Source: Clostridiaceae bacterium (GTDB lineage Bacteria > Bacillota > Clostridia > Oscillospirales > Butyricicoccaceae). Taken from it: DNA of 64,000 bases. The notes beneath the pieces are model-generated. The model had not been told where the DNA came from. It searched no databases and saw nothing but the letters and a program-made list of their open reading frames with translations. Below, in pieces: positions 15,501 to 23,790 of the stretch; the first letter of the stretch is position 1; every line of letters begins with the position of its first letter. The stretch spans positions 46,845-110,844 of the forward strand of contig QXXE01000004.1 in NCBI GenBank assembly GCA_009911355.1, read 5' to 3'. A program made the position numbers and the translations under genes.

Positions 15501-15815
15501 TTAAGCAATCCGAAGTAGATGGAACCGAAAATAGTTGCTCACCATCAATGCGAGATACTTGTACTTCCCCAGAAGCCGGTCGGATTGGATGTGCCGCTTT
15601 CCCTCTACCGCCCTCATGATCTCAAAGCTGTCTCCGCTCAGATACAGATATACTTTATCTCCGGTGAAAGTTACAACCCACTCGTTCCCAAAACGGTCGT
15701 GAATTTTCCATGCCTCTGTTCCAGAAAATCGGGTGGGGATTGAGGCAATCTGTTCTTCCGCCCAGTCAATATGAGCATGGAACCTCTCACGTGTGGTTGT
15801 GTTAGTAATCTTCAT
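15501..15815 (-). CDS. Unknown 104-residue protein
   Basis: ATG 15815 with GAGGGGG. First gene of the seven-gene operon. Helical N-terminus, then GNEWVVTFTGDKVYLYLSGD. Leader carries a variant of the AAACAAAATCA motif. Confidence 0.75.
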   Translation of the reverse strand: MKITNTTTRERFHAHIDWAEEQIASIPTRFSGTEAWKIHDRFGNEWVVTFTGDKVYLYLSGDSFEIMRAVEGKRHIQSDRLLGKYKYLALMVSNYFRFHLLRIA

Positions 15816-15831
15816 AAGAATCGCCCCCTCG

Positions 15832-15852
15832 TTGATTTTGTTTGTCGTTATG
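15832..15852 (-). promoter_or_regulatory. RACGAACAAAATCA-like leader motif (variant)
   Basis: Minus strand TATCATAACGACAAACAAAA followed by TCAA: a -10-like TATCAT followed by a 3-nt-expanded motif. Confidence 0.5.
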
Positions 15853-15912
15853 ATAAATCTTATGGGGTGAGGCTTTGTTCAGCGGAGCCTCCCAGACCGC
15901 CTCTCATTCTAT

Positions 15913-15942
15913 ATAACAGAATGAAACTGTCATTTGCTAACC
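15913..15942 (-). promoter_or_regulatory. Left-arm promoter element 5
   Basis: GGTTAGCA-N15-CTGTTAT; drives the operon beginning at 15815. Confidence 0.8.
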
Positions 15943-16178
15943 TATTTGATTGGTCTTTTGAATGGCTGGATGTTATAAATCACCACGCTCCCACGATCAT
16001 CAAAGATATTCCCAGTTGACAGCATACGAAAGAACTTTCTTCCACGCTCCATATCACGCAGGATAGTCCAACTGCCTATCTTTTCTGCCTCCGGCTTGGT
16101 CAGTTCCTCAAACTCAATGTCACTTGACCATCCGGCTTTGACAAACGCGGCCTTAATCTGCTCCACCGTGTTGTACAT
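15942..16178 (-). CDS. Unknown 78-residue protein
   Basis: ATG 16178 after GGAGGAGG. MYNTVEQIKAAFVKAGW opening; beta C-terminus. Last of three genes behind element 6. Confidence 0.75.
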   Translation of the reverse strand: MYNTVEQIKAAFVKAGWSSDIEFEELTKPEAEKIGSWTILRDMERGRKFFRMLSTGNIFDDRGSVVIYNIQPFKRPIK

Positions 16179-16180
16179 GG

Positions 16181-16471
16181 CTAAACCTCCTCCAATTTGA
16201 AATAGAACGGGATGTCTGCCTGGAAAGGATAGATTGTGAAATTGTCATCTCCCCACACTCGCATAGCATGACCGCTCGGCTTGTCCTTGCGAATGGTTTT
16301 GCGCTCTTTGCCGTTGAACATAACTTTGATATGGTCATATCCATATCGGTTATCGTACTCCACCAGCTTGAATACATAGGATTTCTCTGTCTCCTTGACC
16401 TCCATTACGATTCTGTAACGAGAAAACAAACTCTCGTTGTTCTCCGCCACATAGCGTCCAGGTTTCAACAT
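16181..16471 (-). CDS. Unknown 96-residue protein
   Basis: ATG 16471 with GAGGAGA. Compact, beta-rich (RYRIVMEVKETEKSYVFKLVEYD). No family recognised; 2 nt from both neighbours. Confidence 0.75.
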   Translation of the reverse strand: MLKPGRYVAENNESLFSRYRIVMEVKETEKSYVFKLVEYDNRYGYDHIKVMFNGKERKTIRKDKPSGHAMRVWGDDNFTIYPFQADIPFYFKLEEV

Positions 16472-16473
16472 TG

Positions 16474-16752
16474 CTAAATCTCCTCTCCGTCGTGGCAGTA
16501 ATCCAGGAATCCGTAATGCAGACAGTTGTTAATATCTTCCCGCAGGCCATTCTCAAAATCGGCCTTGAACAGTTTCACTTGCTGAGGGATAGATAACTCG
16601 TTCCCATTATTATAGGAAAATGTCTCGTCGGCAATCTTCCGAACGATGAACGACTTCAGTTTGCGTACAGAGGTAGTTGCCATCAACAGCCTCATGCTAT
16701 CCTTACTTTTCCATGCGTCACAAGTAAATACCGTGTAAATCTGTTTGCTCAT
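16474..16752 (-). CDS. Unknown 92-residue protein
   Basis: ATG 16752 with GGAGG. First gene of the three-gene unit behind element 6. Opens MSKQIYTVFTCDAWKSKDSM, a style shared with other small left-arm proteins. Confidence 0.75.
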   Translation of the reverse strand: MSKQIYTVFTCDAWKSKDSMRLLMATTSVRKLKSFIVRKIADETFSYNNGNELSIPQQVKLFKADFENGLREDINNCLHYGFLDYCHDGEEI

Positions 16753-16788
16753 ACTGTACACCTCCGTTTTTTTTGTTGCTTCATTCTT

Positions 16789-16818
16789 ATTACAGAAAAA
16801 AGGGAGAAGTTGCTAACC
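16789..16818 (-). promoter_or_regulatory. Left-arm promoter element 6
   Basis: GGTTAGCA-N15-CTGTAAT, then AAGAATG. Confidence 0.8.
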
Positions 16819-16854
16819 TCTCCCAATAAAATTTGATGACTTTGTATCTGTTTG

Positions 16855-17079
16855 TTACCCATTGATGTCAATTCGTTCCAATCCAATCTTAATGGAATAA
16901 TCTGGTGCATAGCTATTCAACCCCGCCACCACAGCGACGACGATCCTATTGCTGTTAGCTTTCTCTGTGTCTCTGGCTATCTTGATAGCTTTTTCGAGGT
17001 TGCCAATGCTGTCTTGAATCCACACACCATCCACGAGTCCATCATATTCTTTGTAAACATTTAACAATGAATATCTCAT
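16855..17079 (-). CDS. Unknown 74-residue protein
   Basis: ATG 17079 with GGGAGGG. MRYSLLNVYKEYDGLVDGVW opening. Monocistronic behind element 7. Confidence 0.7.
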   Translation of the reverse strand: MRYSLLNVYKEYDGLVDGVWIQDSIGNLEKAIKIARDTEKANSNRIVVAVVAGLNSYAPDYSIKIGLERIDING

Positions 17080-17103
17080 AAACTTACCCTCCCACTCACT
17101 TCA

Positions 17104-17133
17104 TTTACAGGATAAATCACCGATTTGCCAACC
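17104..17133 (-). promoter_or_regulatory. Left-arm promoter element 7
   Basis: GGTTGGCA-N15-CTGTAAA; one base differs in the upstream half. Confidence 0.7.
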
Positions 17134-17145
17134 TACAAAATACAA

Positions 17146-17170
17146 GTGGCGGAGTTTTTAGCTCCGCCAC
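17146..17170 (-). terminator. Hairpin terminator
   Basis: GTGGCGGAG-loop-CTCCGCCAC, 3' of the gene ending at 17178. Confidence 0.7.
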
Positions 17171-17177
17171 TGTTAGA

Positions 17178-17420
17178 TCAGTCATAGATGAAATTTTCCC
17201 GCCCGACATACTCACCATCCGCATAATCCTCATCGACATAGCCAGAGTACCAAACAAGCTCGCCGTGCTGTTCGGTCAACTCTCCCAGCTTTTCCATGCA
17301 GTCGCTCTCATCGTTGCCACCGACCGTCACTTCAAAATCATCTGTGAACCGCCCACACATTCTAAACGGCTCCAAAATACAGCTCTCGATGTCAGAAATT
17401 GTGTCGCAATAAATCATCAT
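17178..17420 (-). CDS. Unknown 80-residue acidic protein
   Basis: ATG 17420 with AGGAGG. Very acidic, with YSGYVDEDYADGEYVG near the C-terminus. Charge suggests a possible DNA-mimic-like inhibitor, but nothing in the sequence proves it. Confidence 0.75.
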   Translation of the reverse strand: MMIYCDTISDIESCILEPFRMCGRFTDDFEVTVGGNDESDCMEKLGELTEQHGELVWYSGYVDEDYADGEYVGRENFIYD

Positions 17421-17428
17421 TTTACCTC

Positions 17429-17647
17429 CTAAATTTCACTTCTATAAACGGTAAAATCGTAACTGTCATCTGTTACTTCCTCCACCCATAACTGACAGGT
17501 AACATCGTTGCCGTACTTCTCCCAAGCAATCTGTTCTGCCTCCTCCTTTCTATCAGCCAGCACCACACCGCAGCGCTTTCCAATGTGCTCTCCCGTGCGA
17601 TGATGGCATACAGTCATGCAAAAGAAGAAAATCTTTTTATCGACCAT
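17429..17647 (-). CDS. Unknown 72-residue protein
   Basis: ATG 17647, GAGGAAGG upstream. MVDKKIFFFCMTVCHHRTG opening with paired Cys/His. First gene of the pair behind element 8. Confidence 0.7.
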   Translation of the reverse strand: MVDKKIFFFCMTVCHHRTGEHIGKRCGVVLADRKEEAEQIAWEKYGNDVTCQLWVEEVTDDSYDFTVYRSEI

Positions 17648-17728
17648 GCTTATATCCTTCCTCTCCGTATAGTCGATAGGTCATCTCTATTGTAACAAAC
17701 GCTTTGCGTATTTGCAAGGTCTACTATA

Positions 17729-17758
17729 TTTACAGACGGCTATGATATCCTGCTAACT
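17729..17758 (-). promoter_or_regulatory. Left-arm promoter element 8
   Basis: AGTTAGCA-N15-CTGTAAA then TATAGT. Overlaps the stop of the preceding gene. Confidence 0.75.
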
Positions 17759-18541
17759 TGCTTTTGAAATTTCATGCTCGGTAGCTATCATGCACAGCAG
17801 GCCAGCAGTCAGGGTGTCCGGCGCTACAGCAGTGATACCGTCAAAAGCATTTATCAGCGGGTTTCCGTTTCCATGCTGTTTCTGCGGTTTCACCTTGACC
17901 AGCTCAGGCATATGCACAACGATACCCGCCTTGAACCGTCTAACACTTTCAGTATCCCCGCGTCCTTGCGCAATGCGGGTTGCTTCCACTACTGCCTCCG
18001 CACCTTGCAGAGCGGAGAAGTAGCGCGTTTTGGAGATATTGGGATTGTAGTGGTAGTCCACAGATAAGGCAGTGCCACCGTGATTGTGTCCCAAACCAAA
18101 AGTATAAATGCAGTAGCGCGGCTCACTGACACGGCTGTACAACACTCCATCCACCAACATATAAGCACGAAGATCAGCCCGCGCCTTTTTAATAACGGCA
18201 TCCCTGGTTGTCTCCTTACCCTCCTCTCTATCCCAATGGAACCGAAAGTAGGTGCTGCAGTGCTCGTGATTGTAAACCAGCTCGTCCAGCGGATTTTGAA
18301 AGCCGTGTTCCTCTGCCCATGCCGTGTTACGCAGCTTGGCCTGCGCCCAGAGCTTGCCACGATAGAGATAAATCTTGCCAGCACCGAAGAAAGATGTGTC
18401 CTCAAAGGCAAGCTGTAAACTGTCCATCGTGGTTTCCGGCAGATTGATCTGTACATACTCCTCACACTCCTTATAGCGGAGCTTGCGGCAACGGGGCGGA
18501 ACATAGCTTTCCTCGTATTTAATCCAGGTTCTAATTTTCAT
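17753..18541 (-). CDS. Unknown 262-residue protein
   Basis: ATG 18541 with GGAGG. The N-terminal basic region has RCRKLRYKECEEYV; mid-region DELVYNHEHCSTYFRFHWDREEG; C-terminus glycine-rich. No family recognised. Monocistronic behind element 9. Confidence 0.8.
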   Translation of the reverse strand: MKIRTWIKYEESYVPPRCRKLRYKECEEYVQINLPETTMDSLQLAFEDTSFFGAGKIYLYRGKLWAQAKLRNTAWAEEHGFQNPLDELVYNHEHCSTYFRFHWDREEGKETTRDAVIKKARADLRAYMLVDGVLYSRVSEPRYCIYTFGLGHNHGGTALSVDYHYNPNISKTRYFSALQGAEAVVEATRIAQGRGDTESVRRFKAGIVVHMPELVKVKPQKQHGNGNPLINAFDGITAVAPDTLTAGLLCMIATEHEISKAS

Positions 18542-18563
18542 GGTGTTGCACCTCCTATTTTTA

Positions 18564-18593
18564 TTAACAGACCGTTAAATAAATTTGCTAACC
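18564..18593 (-). promoter_or_regulatory. Left-arm promoter element 9
   Basis: GGTTAGCA-N15-CTGTTAA. Confidence 0.75.
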
Positions 18594-19570
18594 GATATGT
18601 AGAGGCGGGGAAGATTTCTCCTCCCCGCCCATTCCATATTACGCACTGGCACCCACCAGCAGGACGCCATCTTGTCCATCATAGCGTGCCCGTCCATGAT
18701 ACGGCCCCAGTTGTTCTCCCGATAGTTGGCAGTCTGACGGCGGGGCGCGTTATGGCTGACCATATCGCTCATAGCGTTCAGCGCTCCCCAGGCCGTACCC
18801 TTGAACTTGAGGATATCCGGCGCGAAGTAGCAGACCATGTACTCAGTCTTGACCTTCTCCGCGTTCCGCTTCTCGCGGTCGCTCATATCCTCGGTGACGG
18901 GGAACATCTCATCCAGAATGGCCTTAATCCGCTCGTCGGTGACAGTAGTGTTCGCCATTCGGTCGGCGTACTCGCCCAGCTTGTCCATATACTTGTTCGC
19001 CATATCCAAGCAGACACGCGCCTCGTGGAGCTTAGACTGGATATCTCCGGTGTGACGAACCGCCCATGCCCGCTTTGCGCTGTTCAGTGCAAAGTTGAGC
19101 GTGTTGTTGCAAACTACCCGAATGGGCGTCATGCAGACACGAATAGCGCCGCTCCCGTCGTGGGTATTGGTAAAGCACAGATACGGCTCCGTCTTGTCTC
19201 CCACGATCTCCGTCTCCGGCAGCTTCGCCAGCAGCCAGATTTTCTTGCCGCCCTGCAAACTGCCCGCCGTCTCATAGTGAACCTCTCCGTCAATCAAGGA
19301 GTCCGTAAAGGCGAAAGCCTCGGCGTTCTGGACAATACGGTAGCGGTCGGTCACGACACCCAACACAGCGCCGTCGCTGCTCCGCACATTGGCCTTATAG
19401 TTGACGATCTTCGCGCCGCCGCAGACCTGGATGTTCTTCTTATCCACAGTCCAGTCCAGACCAGCCAGCCTCAGCGCGTCGGCACTGGTAGGCGCTTCCT
19501 CCACCATCGTGCCCAGACCATGCCAGGGTTTCTCACGAACGTACATCATAGACTCAACATTAGCAGCCAT
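18575..19570 (-). CDS. DUF932 phage/plasmid-like protein, probable 3' frameshift
   Basis: 331 residues from ATG 19570 (GGAGG). The start KPWHGLGT, VTDRYRIVQN near residue 70, and RVVCNNTL mid-protein are the DUF932 (TIGR03299) pattern; function unknown, common on phages and plasmids. As written, the frame runs through a terminator hairpin (18603-18632) and into the next gene's promoter. After MMDKM (near 18670) a -1 shift gives GVLLVGASA and a stop at 18639, just before the hairpin. The true end is therefore probably 18639, either through a missing base or a real frameshift. Confidence 0.8.
   Translation of the reverse strand: MAANVESMMYVREKPWHGLGTMVEEAPTSADALRLAGLDWTVDKKNIQVCGGAKIVNYKANVRSSDGAVLGVVTDRYRIVQNAEAFAFTDSLIDGEVHYETAGSLQGGKKIWLLAKLPETEIVGDKTEPYLCFTNTHDGSGAIRVCMTPIRVVCNNTLNFALNSAKRAWAVRHTGDIQSKLHEARVCLDMANKYMDKLGEYADRMANTTVTDERIKAILDEMFPVTEDMSDREKRNAEKVKTEYMVCYFAPDILKFKGTAWGALNAMSDMVSHNAPRRQTANYRENNWGRIMDGHAMMDKMASCWWVPVRNMEWAGRRNLPRLYISVSKFI
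18603..18632 (-). terminator. Hairpin after DUF932 gene
   Basis: GGCGGGGA-loop-TCCCCGCC, lying 7 nt after the alternative stop at 18639. Confidence 0.6.
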
Positions 19571-19620
19571 TTTGTAAACCTCCAATATTTAAGTATAGTG
19601 TGGTGAGTAGGTACATTCTT

Positions 19621-19650
19621 ATAGCAGATGAAAAACAGGTCTTGCTAACC
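19621..19650 (-). promoter_or_regulatory. Left-arm promoter element 10
   Basis: GGTTAGCA-N15-CTGCTAT; drives the DUF932 gene. Confidence 0.75.
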
Positions 19651-20217
19651 GTTAGCATAAATTTTCTGCGCCTTGGGCAACAGTTCCATTTGCCAGGTAT
19701 AGAAGTCATCCACGGCGCAGATTGCATCCTCTTTCGGTAGATCGTCCGGAAAAGTGTTGAAGTACTCCGACAGTGTGGATATACCACTCCCGAACCGCTC
19801 CTCATCACACAGCTTGCATACCTCATCCAGTGTCCAGCCGTTCTCTTTGCAGACCGCCCAGTCATCCTCGGTGAAGTCCATGACCGAACCTTTGCTTCCG
19901 TGATAATCCTGAATCGCCCAGGGCAACCCCTCGTCAGTAAACTTCCAGTCCAACTTACCATAGCGCTTGATGTACTCAGCCTTGGTATCTTCGATTTTCT
20001 TTCGCAAAGTAAGCCCTGTGGGAGTGCATTTATCTTCCAGCCAGTTCATGCACTCTTGAAGTGTGCCAAACTCCTCTGTCCAGGCGTCACCGTCACGGTT
20101 ATCAATACCAATGTAGACATCCCCCTCCTTGCAGTAAAACCTTCCCAACGGCTGTCTGGTTTCAATAATGGAACCCGCCATTTTGGAAGTAACCTCTGTG
20201 ATGTTCTTTTCGCTCAT
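19645..20217 (-). CDS. Unknown 190-residue protein
   Basis: ATG 20217 with AAGGAGG. N-terminal beta domain (GRFYCKEGDVYIGIDN) and helical C-terminus ending TWQMELLPKAQKIY. No family recognised. Confidence 0.75.
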   Translation of the reverse strand: MSEKNITEVTSKMAGSIIETRQPLGRFYCKEGDVYIGIDNRDGDAWTEEFGTLQECMNWLEDKCTPTGLTLRKKIEDTKAEYIKRYGKLDWKFTDEGLPWAIQDYHGSKGSVMDFTEDDWAVCKENGWTLDEVCKLCDEERFGSGISTLSEYFNTFPDDLPKEDAICAVDDFYTWQMELLPKAQKIYANG

Positions 20218-20260
20218 ATTGTGCCTCCTTATTGTCGTAGATGCTATGCCTCTCATTCTA

Positions 20261-20290
20261 TTTACAGAAACGGAAATGATTTTGCTAACC
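20261..20290 (-). promoter_or_regulatory. Left-arm promoter element 11
   Basis: GGTTAGCA-N15-CTGTAAA, then TAGAATG. Confidence 0.8.
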
Positions 20291-20295
20291 GTTTT

Positions 20296-20802
20296 TTAAT
20301 CTATCCAGACATTTTCCACGCAGAAAGAAAGACGTATGCAGCCGCCCGTATGCGCACTAACTACCATTCGATCGGCTTTACCCATGATAGCCGCCAGCAT
20401 AACAGTTTCCTCCCTGTTCAGTGTTGATAAAGTATTCATGTCCAAAAAGAGAACGGCATTCTTTTCGTACTGGTTAGGCTTAATCTCCTCCAGCCTTTGA
20501 ACATCACCACAACGCTGAAGGAACTCGGTCAAGTCGGCCTTGATATCCTGGAATAGCCTCAGCTTGTCAAAGTCCGCCCGCTTCCCATTAAAGTTTTCGT
20601 TGCGCTGATACATCGCCTCGATCTCCTCCGTGGAGTAGGCCAGTGTCCGGCGTAGCTCGGTTACACCAATTCGCTCTAACGCTTCTTCCTCGGAACAGTT
20701 AAGCCGGCGTGCCACATCCGTAGCGGACAACTCTCCGGCCAGGTAGTCCAGCCGGAGAGCTTCTTTTACACAATTCTCAGTAAATTTCTGGATTTTCTTC
20801 AC
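20296..20802 (-). CDS. Unknown protein with HTH-like segment
   Basis: 168 residues from GTG 20802, chosen because GAGGAGG lies 9 nt upstream. Residues about 25-50 (GELSATDVARRLNCSEEEALERIG) look like a winged or simple helix-turn-helix, so a DNA-binding regulator is possible. No copy of the left-arm promoter precedes it; the 160 bp upstream (20803-20966) are AT-rich with no other gene. Confidence 0.7.
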   Translation of the reverse strand: MKKIQKFTENCVKEALRLDYLAGELSATDVARRLNCSEEEALERIGVTELRRTLAYSTEEIEAMYQRNENFNGKRADFDKLRLFQDIKADLTEFLQRCGDVQRLEEIKPNQYEKNAVLFLDMNTLSTLNREETVMLAAIMGKADRMVVSAHTGGCIRLSFCVENVWID

Positions 20803-20966
20803 TCTCTTTTTCCTCCTCAAAAATAATGTATATTATTTATTTTTGTTCCACTTATTGTATTCAGCCACATCAAGATACGCTGAAAATCCATGGTTGATAA
20901 TATCGACAATAATGAGCAGGCATTTACTCCCATACTCCAATTTATATCAGCTCTAAACTTATAGAC

Positions 20967-21404
20967 TCACCAGACTGCCCGCCAGCCAGGAGACTTGACA
21001 AGTTCCTCCAACTCGGCCTCTTTTCTGTCAGCCTCGTCCTGCTCACCCTCATCAGGAAAATCGGACACGTCCAGATCGAATACGTCCATACTTACATCGG
21101 CATTGGCGTGAACCTCCTCCACCAGACCGCCTTTGACGCGCACAGCTACTTGCACATCCAGCTCGTGTTCCTCAATGCGCCAGTGTTCTACATCCATACC
21201 CTCACGGATCACAGCGCTATCCGTGCCGCATTCACACTCGTCCTCATCGTGGTGTTTGTGGGCATCGTACTCCCAGCTCTTAACGGAATCCTGCCAGTTC
21301 TCACGCATAGCATCCTGTGCGGCCTGTCTATCCATGAACGGCTTCACGTTGCAGCCCCAAGCGCCATCCGTATCCTGTGTATGAACCAGAATATAAAACT
21401 TCAT
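20967..21404 (-). CDS. Unknown 145-residue acidic protein
   Basis: ATG 21404, AAGGAGG upstream. MKFYILVHTQDTDGAWGCNV opening, a His/Asp/Glu/Cys cluster (HKHHDEDECECG, residues about 48-60) that could bind metal, and an acidic C-terminus. No family recognised. Confidence 0.75.
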   Translation of the reverse strand: MKFYILVHTQDTDGAWGCNVKPFMDRQAAQDAMRENWQDSVKSWEYDAHKHHDEDECECGTDSAVIREGMDVEHWRIEEHELDVQVAVRVKGGLVEEVHANADVSMDVFDLDVSDFPDEGEQDEADRKEAELEELVKSPGWRAVW

Positions 21405-21445
21405 AGGTTAAACCCTCCTTGATATTTTTCAGAGCCTCTATTCTA

Positions 21446-21475
21446 TTTACAGAGGACAATCGAAAATTGCTAACC
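21446..21475 (-). promoter_or_regulatory. Left-arm promoter element 12
   Basis: GGTTAGCA-N15-CTGTAAA. Confidence 0.8.
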
Positions 21476-21481
21476 ATTAAA

Positions 21482-21519
21482 TAAAAAAAGCCCGCCGATT
21501 TTTTCGGCGGGCTTAAAGT
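21482..21519 (-). terminator. Rho-independent terminator
   Basis: AAGCCCGCCGA-loop-TCGGCGGGCTT then TTTTT. Confidence 0.9.
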
Positions 21520-21520
21520 G

Positions 21521-22057
21521 TCAGGCCACAGCAGCTTTCAAACGGGCACGTGGATTAGAGACTGGTTCAAACCACGCTTCTCCGTTAGAGAACCGTGCGG
21601 TGCAAACCACCTCCTGGAATCCCCAGCGTTTACCCAACTCGGCCAACTTCCGATTGATCTTCCGCTTCTCAGTCTCGTACTTCCGATGTGCCACGCTCCG
21701 GCAACAGTCGAAGTAGTAGTGGCATTCGTCGTTGTCGTAGTCATACTCATCCAGGTCATGCTCGGCCTCCACATAAAACTGTACCCCAGAGTAGTAGCCA
21801 CTCCGCAGAGTGATTTTGTGGAACATCAAATCGCAGTTGATATCGACCAGTTCCCGCTCAATCTCGCACCGGTCATCCTCCCACGCCAGATCATCGAAGA
21901 AACAGCACTCCTCCAGTTCCTCACAGCCGCAGATGTCACATACAGTAGCCTCGGTGTCCATGATAGCACCGCACTCAGGGCAACGCTTAACCTCGCCGTC
22001 GGTATCCCTCACGAACAAGGAAAAATTTTTCATTGTGCAATAATTCGCAGCAGACAT
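21521..22057 (-). CDS. Zinc-ribbon protein
   Basis: 178 residues; GGAGG upstream. Two CxxC pairs at about residues 26-45 (CPECG ... CDICGC) form a zinc ribbon, followed by an acidic Asp/Tyr-rich region (HDLDEYDYDNDECHYYF) and a basic C-terminus. A nucleic-acid or protein-binding role is likely but no partner is indicated. Confidence 0.8.
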   Translation of the reverse strand: MSAANYCTMKNFSLFVRDTDGEVKRCPECGAIMDTEATVCDICGCEELEECCFFDDLAWEDDRCEIERELVDINCDLMFHKITLRSGYYSGVQFYVEAEHDLDEYDYDNDECHYYFDCCRSVAHRKYETEKRKINRKLAELGKRWGFQEVVCTARFSNGEAWFEPVSNPRARLKAAVA

Positions 22058-22102
22058 TGTTCAAGCCTCCTAACTTTTTGTTATGGTGCTTTCCACATTC
22101 TT

Positions 22103-22132
22103 ATTACAGAGAGAAAACGCGACTTGCTAACC
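22103..22132 (-). promoter_or_regulatory. Left-arm promoter element 13
   Basis: GGTTAGCA-N15-CTGTAAT. Confidence 0.85.
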
Positions 22133-22150
22133 GTTTAGAAAAACTTTTAC

Positions 22151-22189
22151 AAAAAAAAGCGGGAGACTGCCAGTACAGTCTCCCGCTCG
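22151..22189 (-). terminator. Rho-independent terminator
   Basis: GCGGGAGACTG-loop-CAGTCTCCCGC then T8. Confidence 0.95.
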
Positions 22190-22190
22190 T

Positions 22191-22397
22191 TCAGAAATTC
22201 AAGTCTGTATTGCCCGTCCGCTTCTGGTGCCGATACCAGTTGAGCATCATCACAAAGTCCCCAGGAGTGATCGTATACTCGTCCTCACAGCCCCGCACAT
22301 CATCGTGGGGCATTTCCCATGTAGTCACATTCACAGGGCCGTCAGGCTCGGCCTGTTCCAGCACGATCTTCCGCCCATTGTTTACGAAAAGCTCCAT
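22191..22397 (-). CDS. Unknown 68-residue protein
   Basis: ATG 22397 with GGGAGGA. MELFVNNGRKIVLEQAEPDG opening. Second gene after the zinc protein at 22412; both end at the strong terminator. Confidence 0.7.
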   Translation of the reverse strand: MELFVNNGRKIVLEQAEPDGPVNVTTWEMPHDDVRGCEDEYTITPGDFVMMLNWYRHQKRTGNTDLNF

Positions 22398-22411
22398 AGA
22401 TTTTCCTCCCG

Positions 22412-22900
22412 TCAAGAAATAATGTCGCTGTCAAGATAAACAAAACCGATATGAATAGAATCTATATAGGCGATATTGCCCTCGCCCAGCCTATCCATCA
22501 GCTTTACCAGTGCCTGCCGTTTGTCATCAGCGGAGATTAGGAACCCACGGCTCCCGCCGTTGGTGAACTGAACCACGATAGAATACTGGGGAGTGTAATG
22601 ATCTTCTTCCTCCTGCCGCCGCTCCTCGCGGGTCATGCCATCCACGACATCCTTACTACAGGAAGGGCAGGCACAAAATGTATCACCGCCGATCTCATCC
22701 TCATCGCGATGCAGCACATCGTTGGAGAACCACTCACCGCAGGCTTCACACTGGATGATCTTGTTGCGGTCAATAGCGTGGTCATGGCAACTTTCACACT
22801 CCACATATTCCTTATCAGGGATACCAGGGTTGACGGTAAAGGTCAGCTCGCCCTCCTCATCGTCCAGAATAAACTTGCCACAAGTTTTACAAATTTTCAT
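22412..22900 (-). CDS. Multi zinc-ribbon protein
   Basis: 162 residues; GGAGG upstream. Four CxxC-type pairs: CKTCGK at 4, CESCHDH near 35, CEACGEW near 51, CACPSCSK near 76. The C-terminal beta domain has SIVVQFTNGGSRGFLIS. Nucleic-acid-related role likely; no family name secure. Confidence 0.8.
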   Translation of the reverse strand: MKICKTCGKFILDDEEGELTFTVNPGIPDKEYVECESCHDHAIDRNKIIQCEACGEWFSNDVLHRDEDEIGGDTFCACPSCSKDVVDGMTREERRQEEEDHYTPQYSIVVQFTNGGSRGFLISADDKRQALVKLMDRLGEGNIAYIDSIHIGFVYLDSDIIS

Positions 22901-22921
22901 TTTGAAACACCTCCTATTATA

Positions 22922-22951
22922 TTTACAGATAAGAAACCGTATTTGCTAACC
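22922..22951 (-). promoter_or_regulatory. Left-arm promoter element 14
   Basis: GGTTAGCA-N15-CTGTAAA, then TATAATAG. Confidence 0.85.
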
Positions 22952-22967
22952 ATCACTTAAAATAAAA

Positions 22968-23004
22968 TGTGGGAGAGATTGATTATCAGTCGATCTCTCC
23001 CACA
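22968..23004 (-). terminator. Hairpin terminator
   Basis: TGTGGGAGAGATCGACT / AATCTCTCCCACA stem with a T-rich tail. Confidence 0.8.
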
Positions 23005-23016
23005 GATATTCAGTTT

Positions 23017-23256
23017 TCACCCCTCAGAAAAAGCCTCGTTATCTACATCCGCTCCGACATCGTAAACCTCACGGGCGGCGGCTTCCAGCCTGGAAATAGT
23101 GCTTGTAGCATACGGCTCCGCAATCTTGATAGCTTCAGCCTCCGCCTCCAACACCTCATGAACGAACTCAAAGGCTTTTGCTACATCGTTATCCATAACT
23201 AAAAGCATCGGATACTTGCTTTTAATCTCCTCGAATTTCTCCCTGGTCATCGTCAT
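23017..23256 (-). CDS. Unknown 79-residue helical protein
   Basis: ATG 23256; GGAGG about 13 nt upstream. Almost entirely helical and acidic. Last of four overlapping small genes (23973 to 23017). Confidence 0.7.
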   Translation of the reverse strand: MTMTREKFEEIKSKYPMLLVMDNDVAKAFEFVHEVLEAEAEAIKIAEPYATSTISRLEAAAREVYDVGADVDNEAFSEG

Positions 23257-23261
23257 TGCAA

Positions 23262-23492
23262 TCAACCCTCCTTGCTTGTGATTGCCAGCAACACATTGTA
23301 CAGAACCCGATAATAGTCGGAGTTGTAGGGATTCTGCGCCGTAGCCTGGATTTGATACAAGGCGTTCAGCAGTTCTTCCCCCAGCCGCCCATCGTCCTCC
23401 AGGCCAGCCAGCTCGATCAGCTTTTCTGCGATGTCGTTACAGTCGTAGCCCGACGCCTCGTGATACTGCTTCAAATTTTCCAACAATTCCAT
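23262..23492 (-). CDS. Unknown 76-residue protein
   Basis: ATG 23492 with GAGG. Helical, no family. Spaced 3-5 nt from both neighbours, indicating translation as one operon. Confidence 0.7.
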   Translation of the reverse strand: MELLENLKQYHEASGYDCNDIAEKLIELAGLEDDGRLGEELLNALYQIQATAQNPYNSDYYRVLYNVLLAITSKEG

Positions 23493-23495
23493 TTG

Positions 23496-23777
23496 TTATA
23501 CCTCGCTTTCCGCCAGCTTTTTCAGCTCATCCGGTAGGAATGTTTTGCGGTACGGCCCATTACCGCCGATGCAAAGGCAAGTCTCACGGAACATCACCCC
23601 ACCGATCTCCTTCAGTGTGTCCTTACTGATTGAATACCAGAATTTGCCCCGCTTGGGCGTTGCGTTGAAATGTTCCAGCATAGCGGCCTGCGCCTGCACC
23701 TGCGTGTCGAAGTCTCCGACGTTCACTGTCTTGCCGGTTTTCGTCGATCTGGCAACATGGAACACAGTTTTATTCAT
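23496..23777 (-). CDS. Unknown 93-residue protein
   Basis: ATG 23777 is favoured over 23783 because GGAGG needs the longer spacing. MNKTVFHVARSTKTGKTVNV opening; beta then helical. Confidence 0.7.
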   Translation of the reverse strand: MNKTVFHVARSTKTGKTVNVGDFDTQVQAQAAMLEHFNATPKRGKFWYSISKDTLKEIGGVMFRETCLCIGGNGPYRKTFLPDELKKLAESEV

Positions 23778-23790
23778 TGTCATGCCCTCC

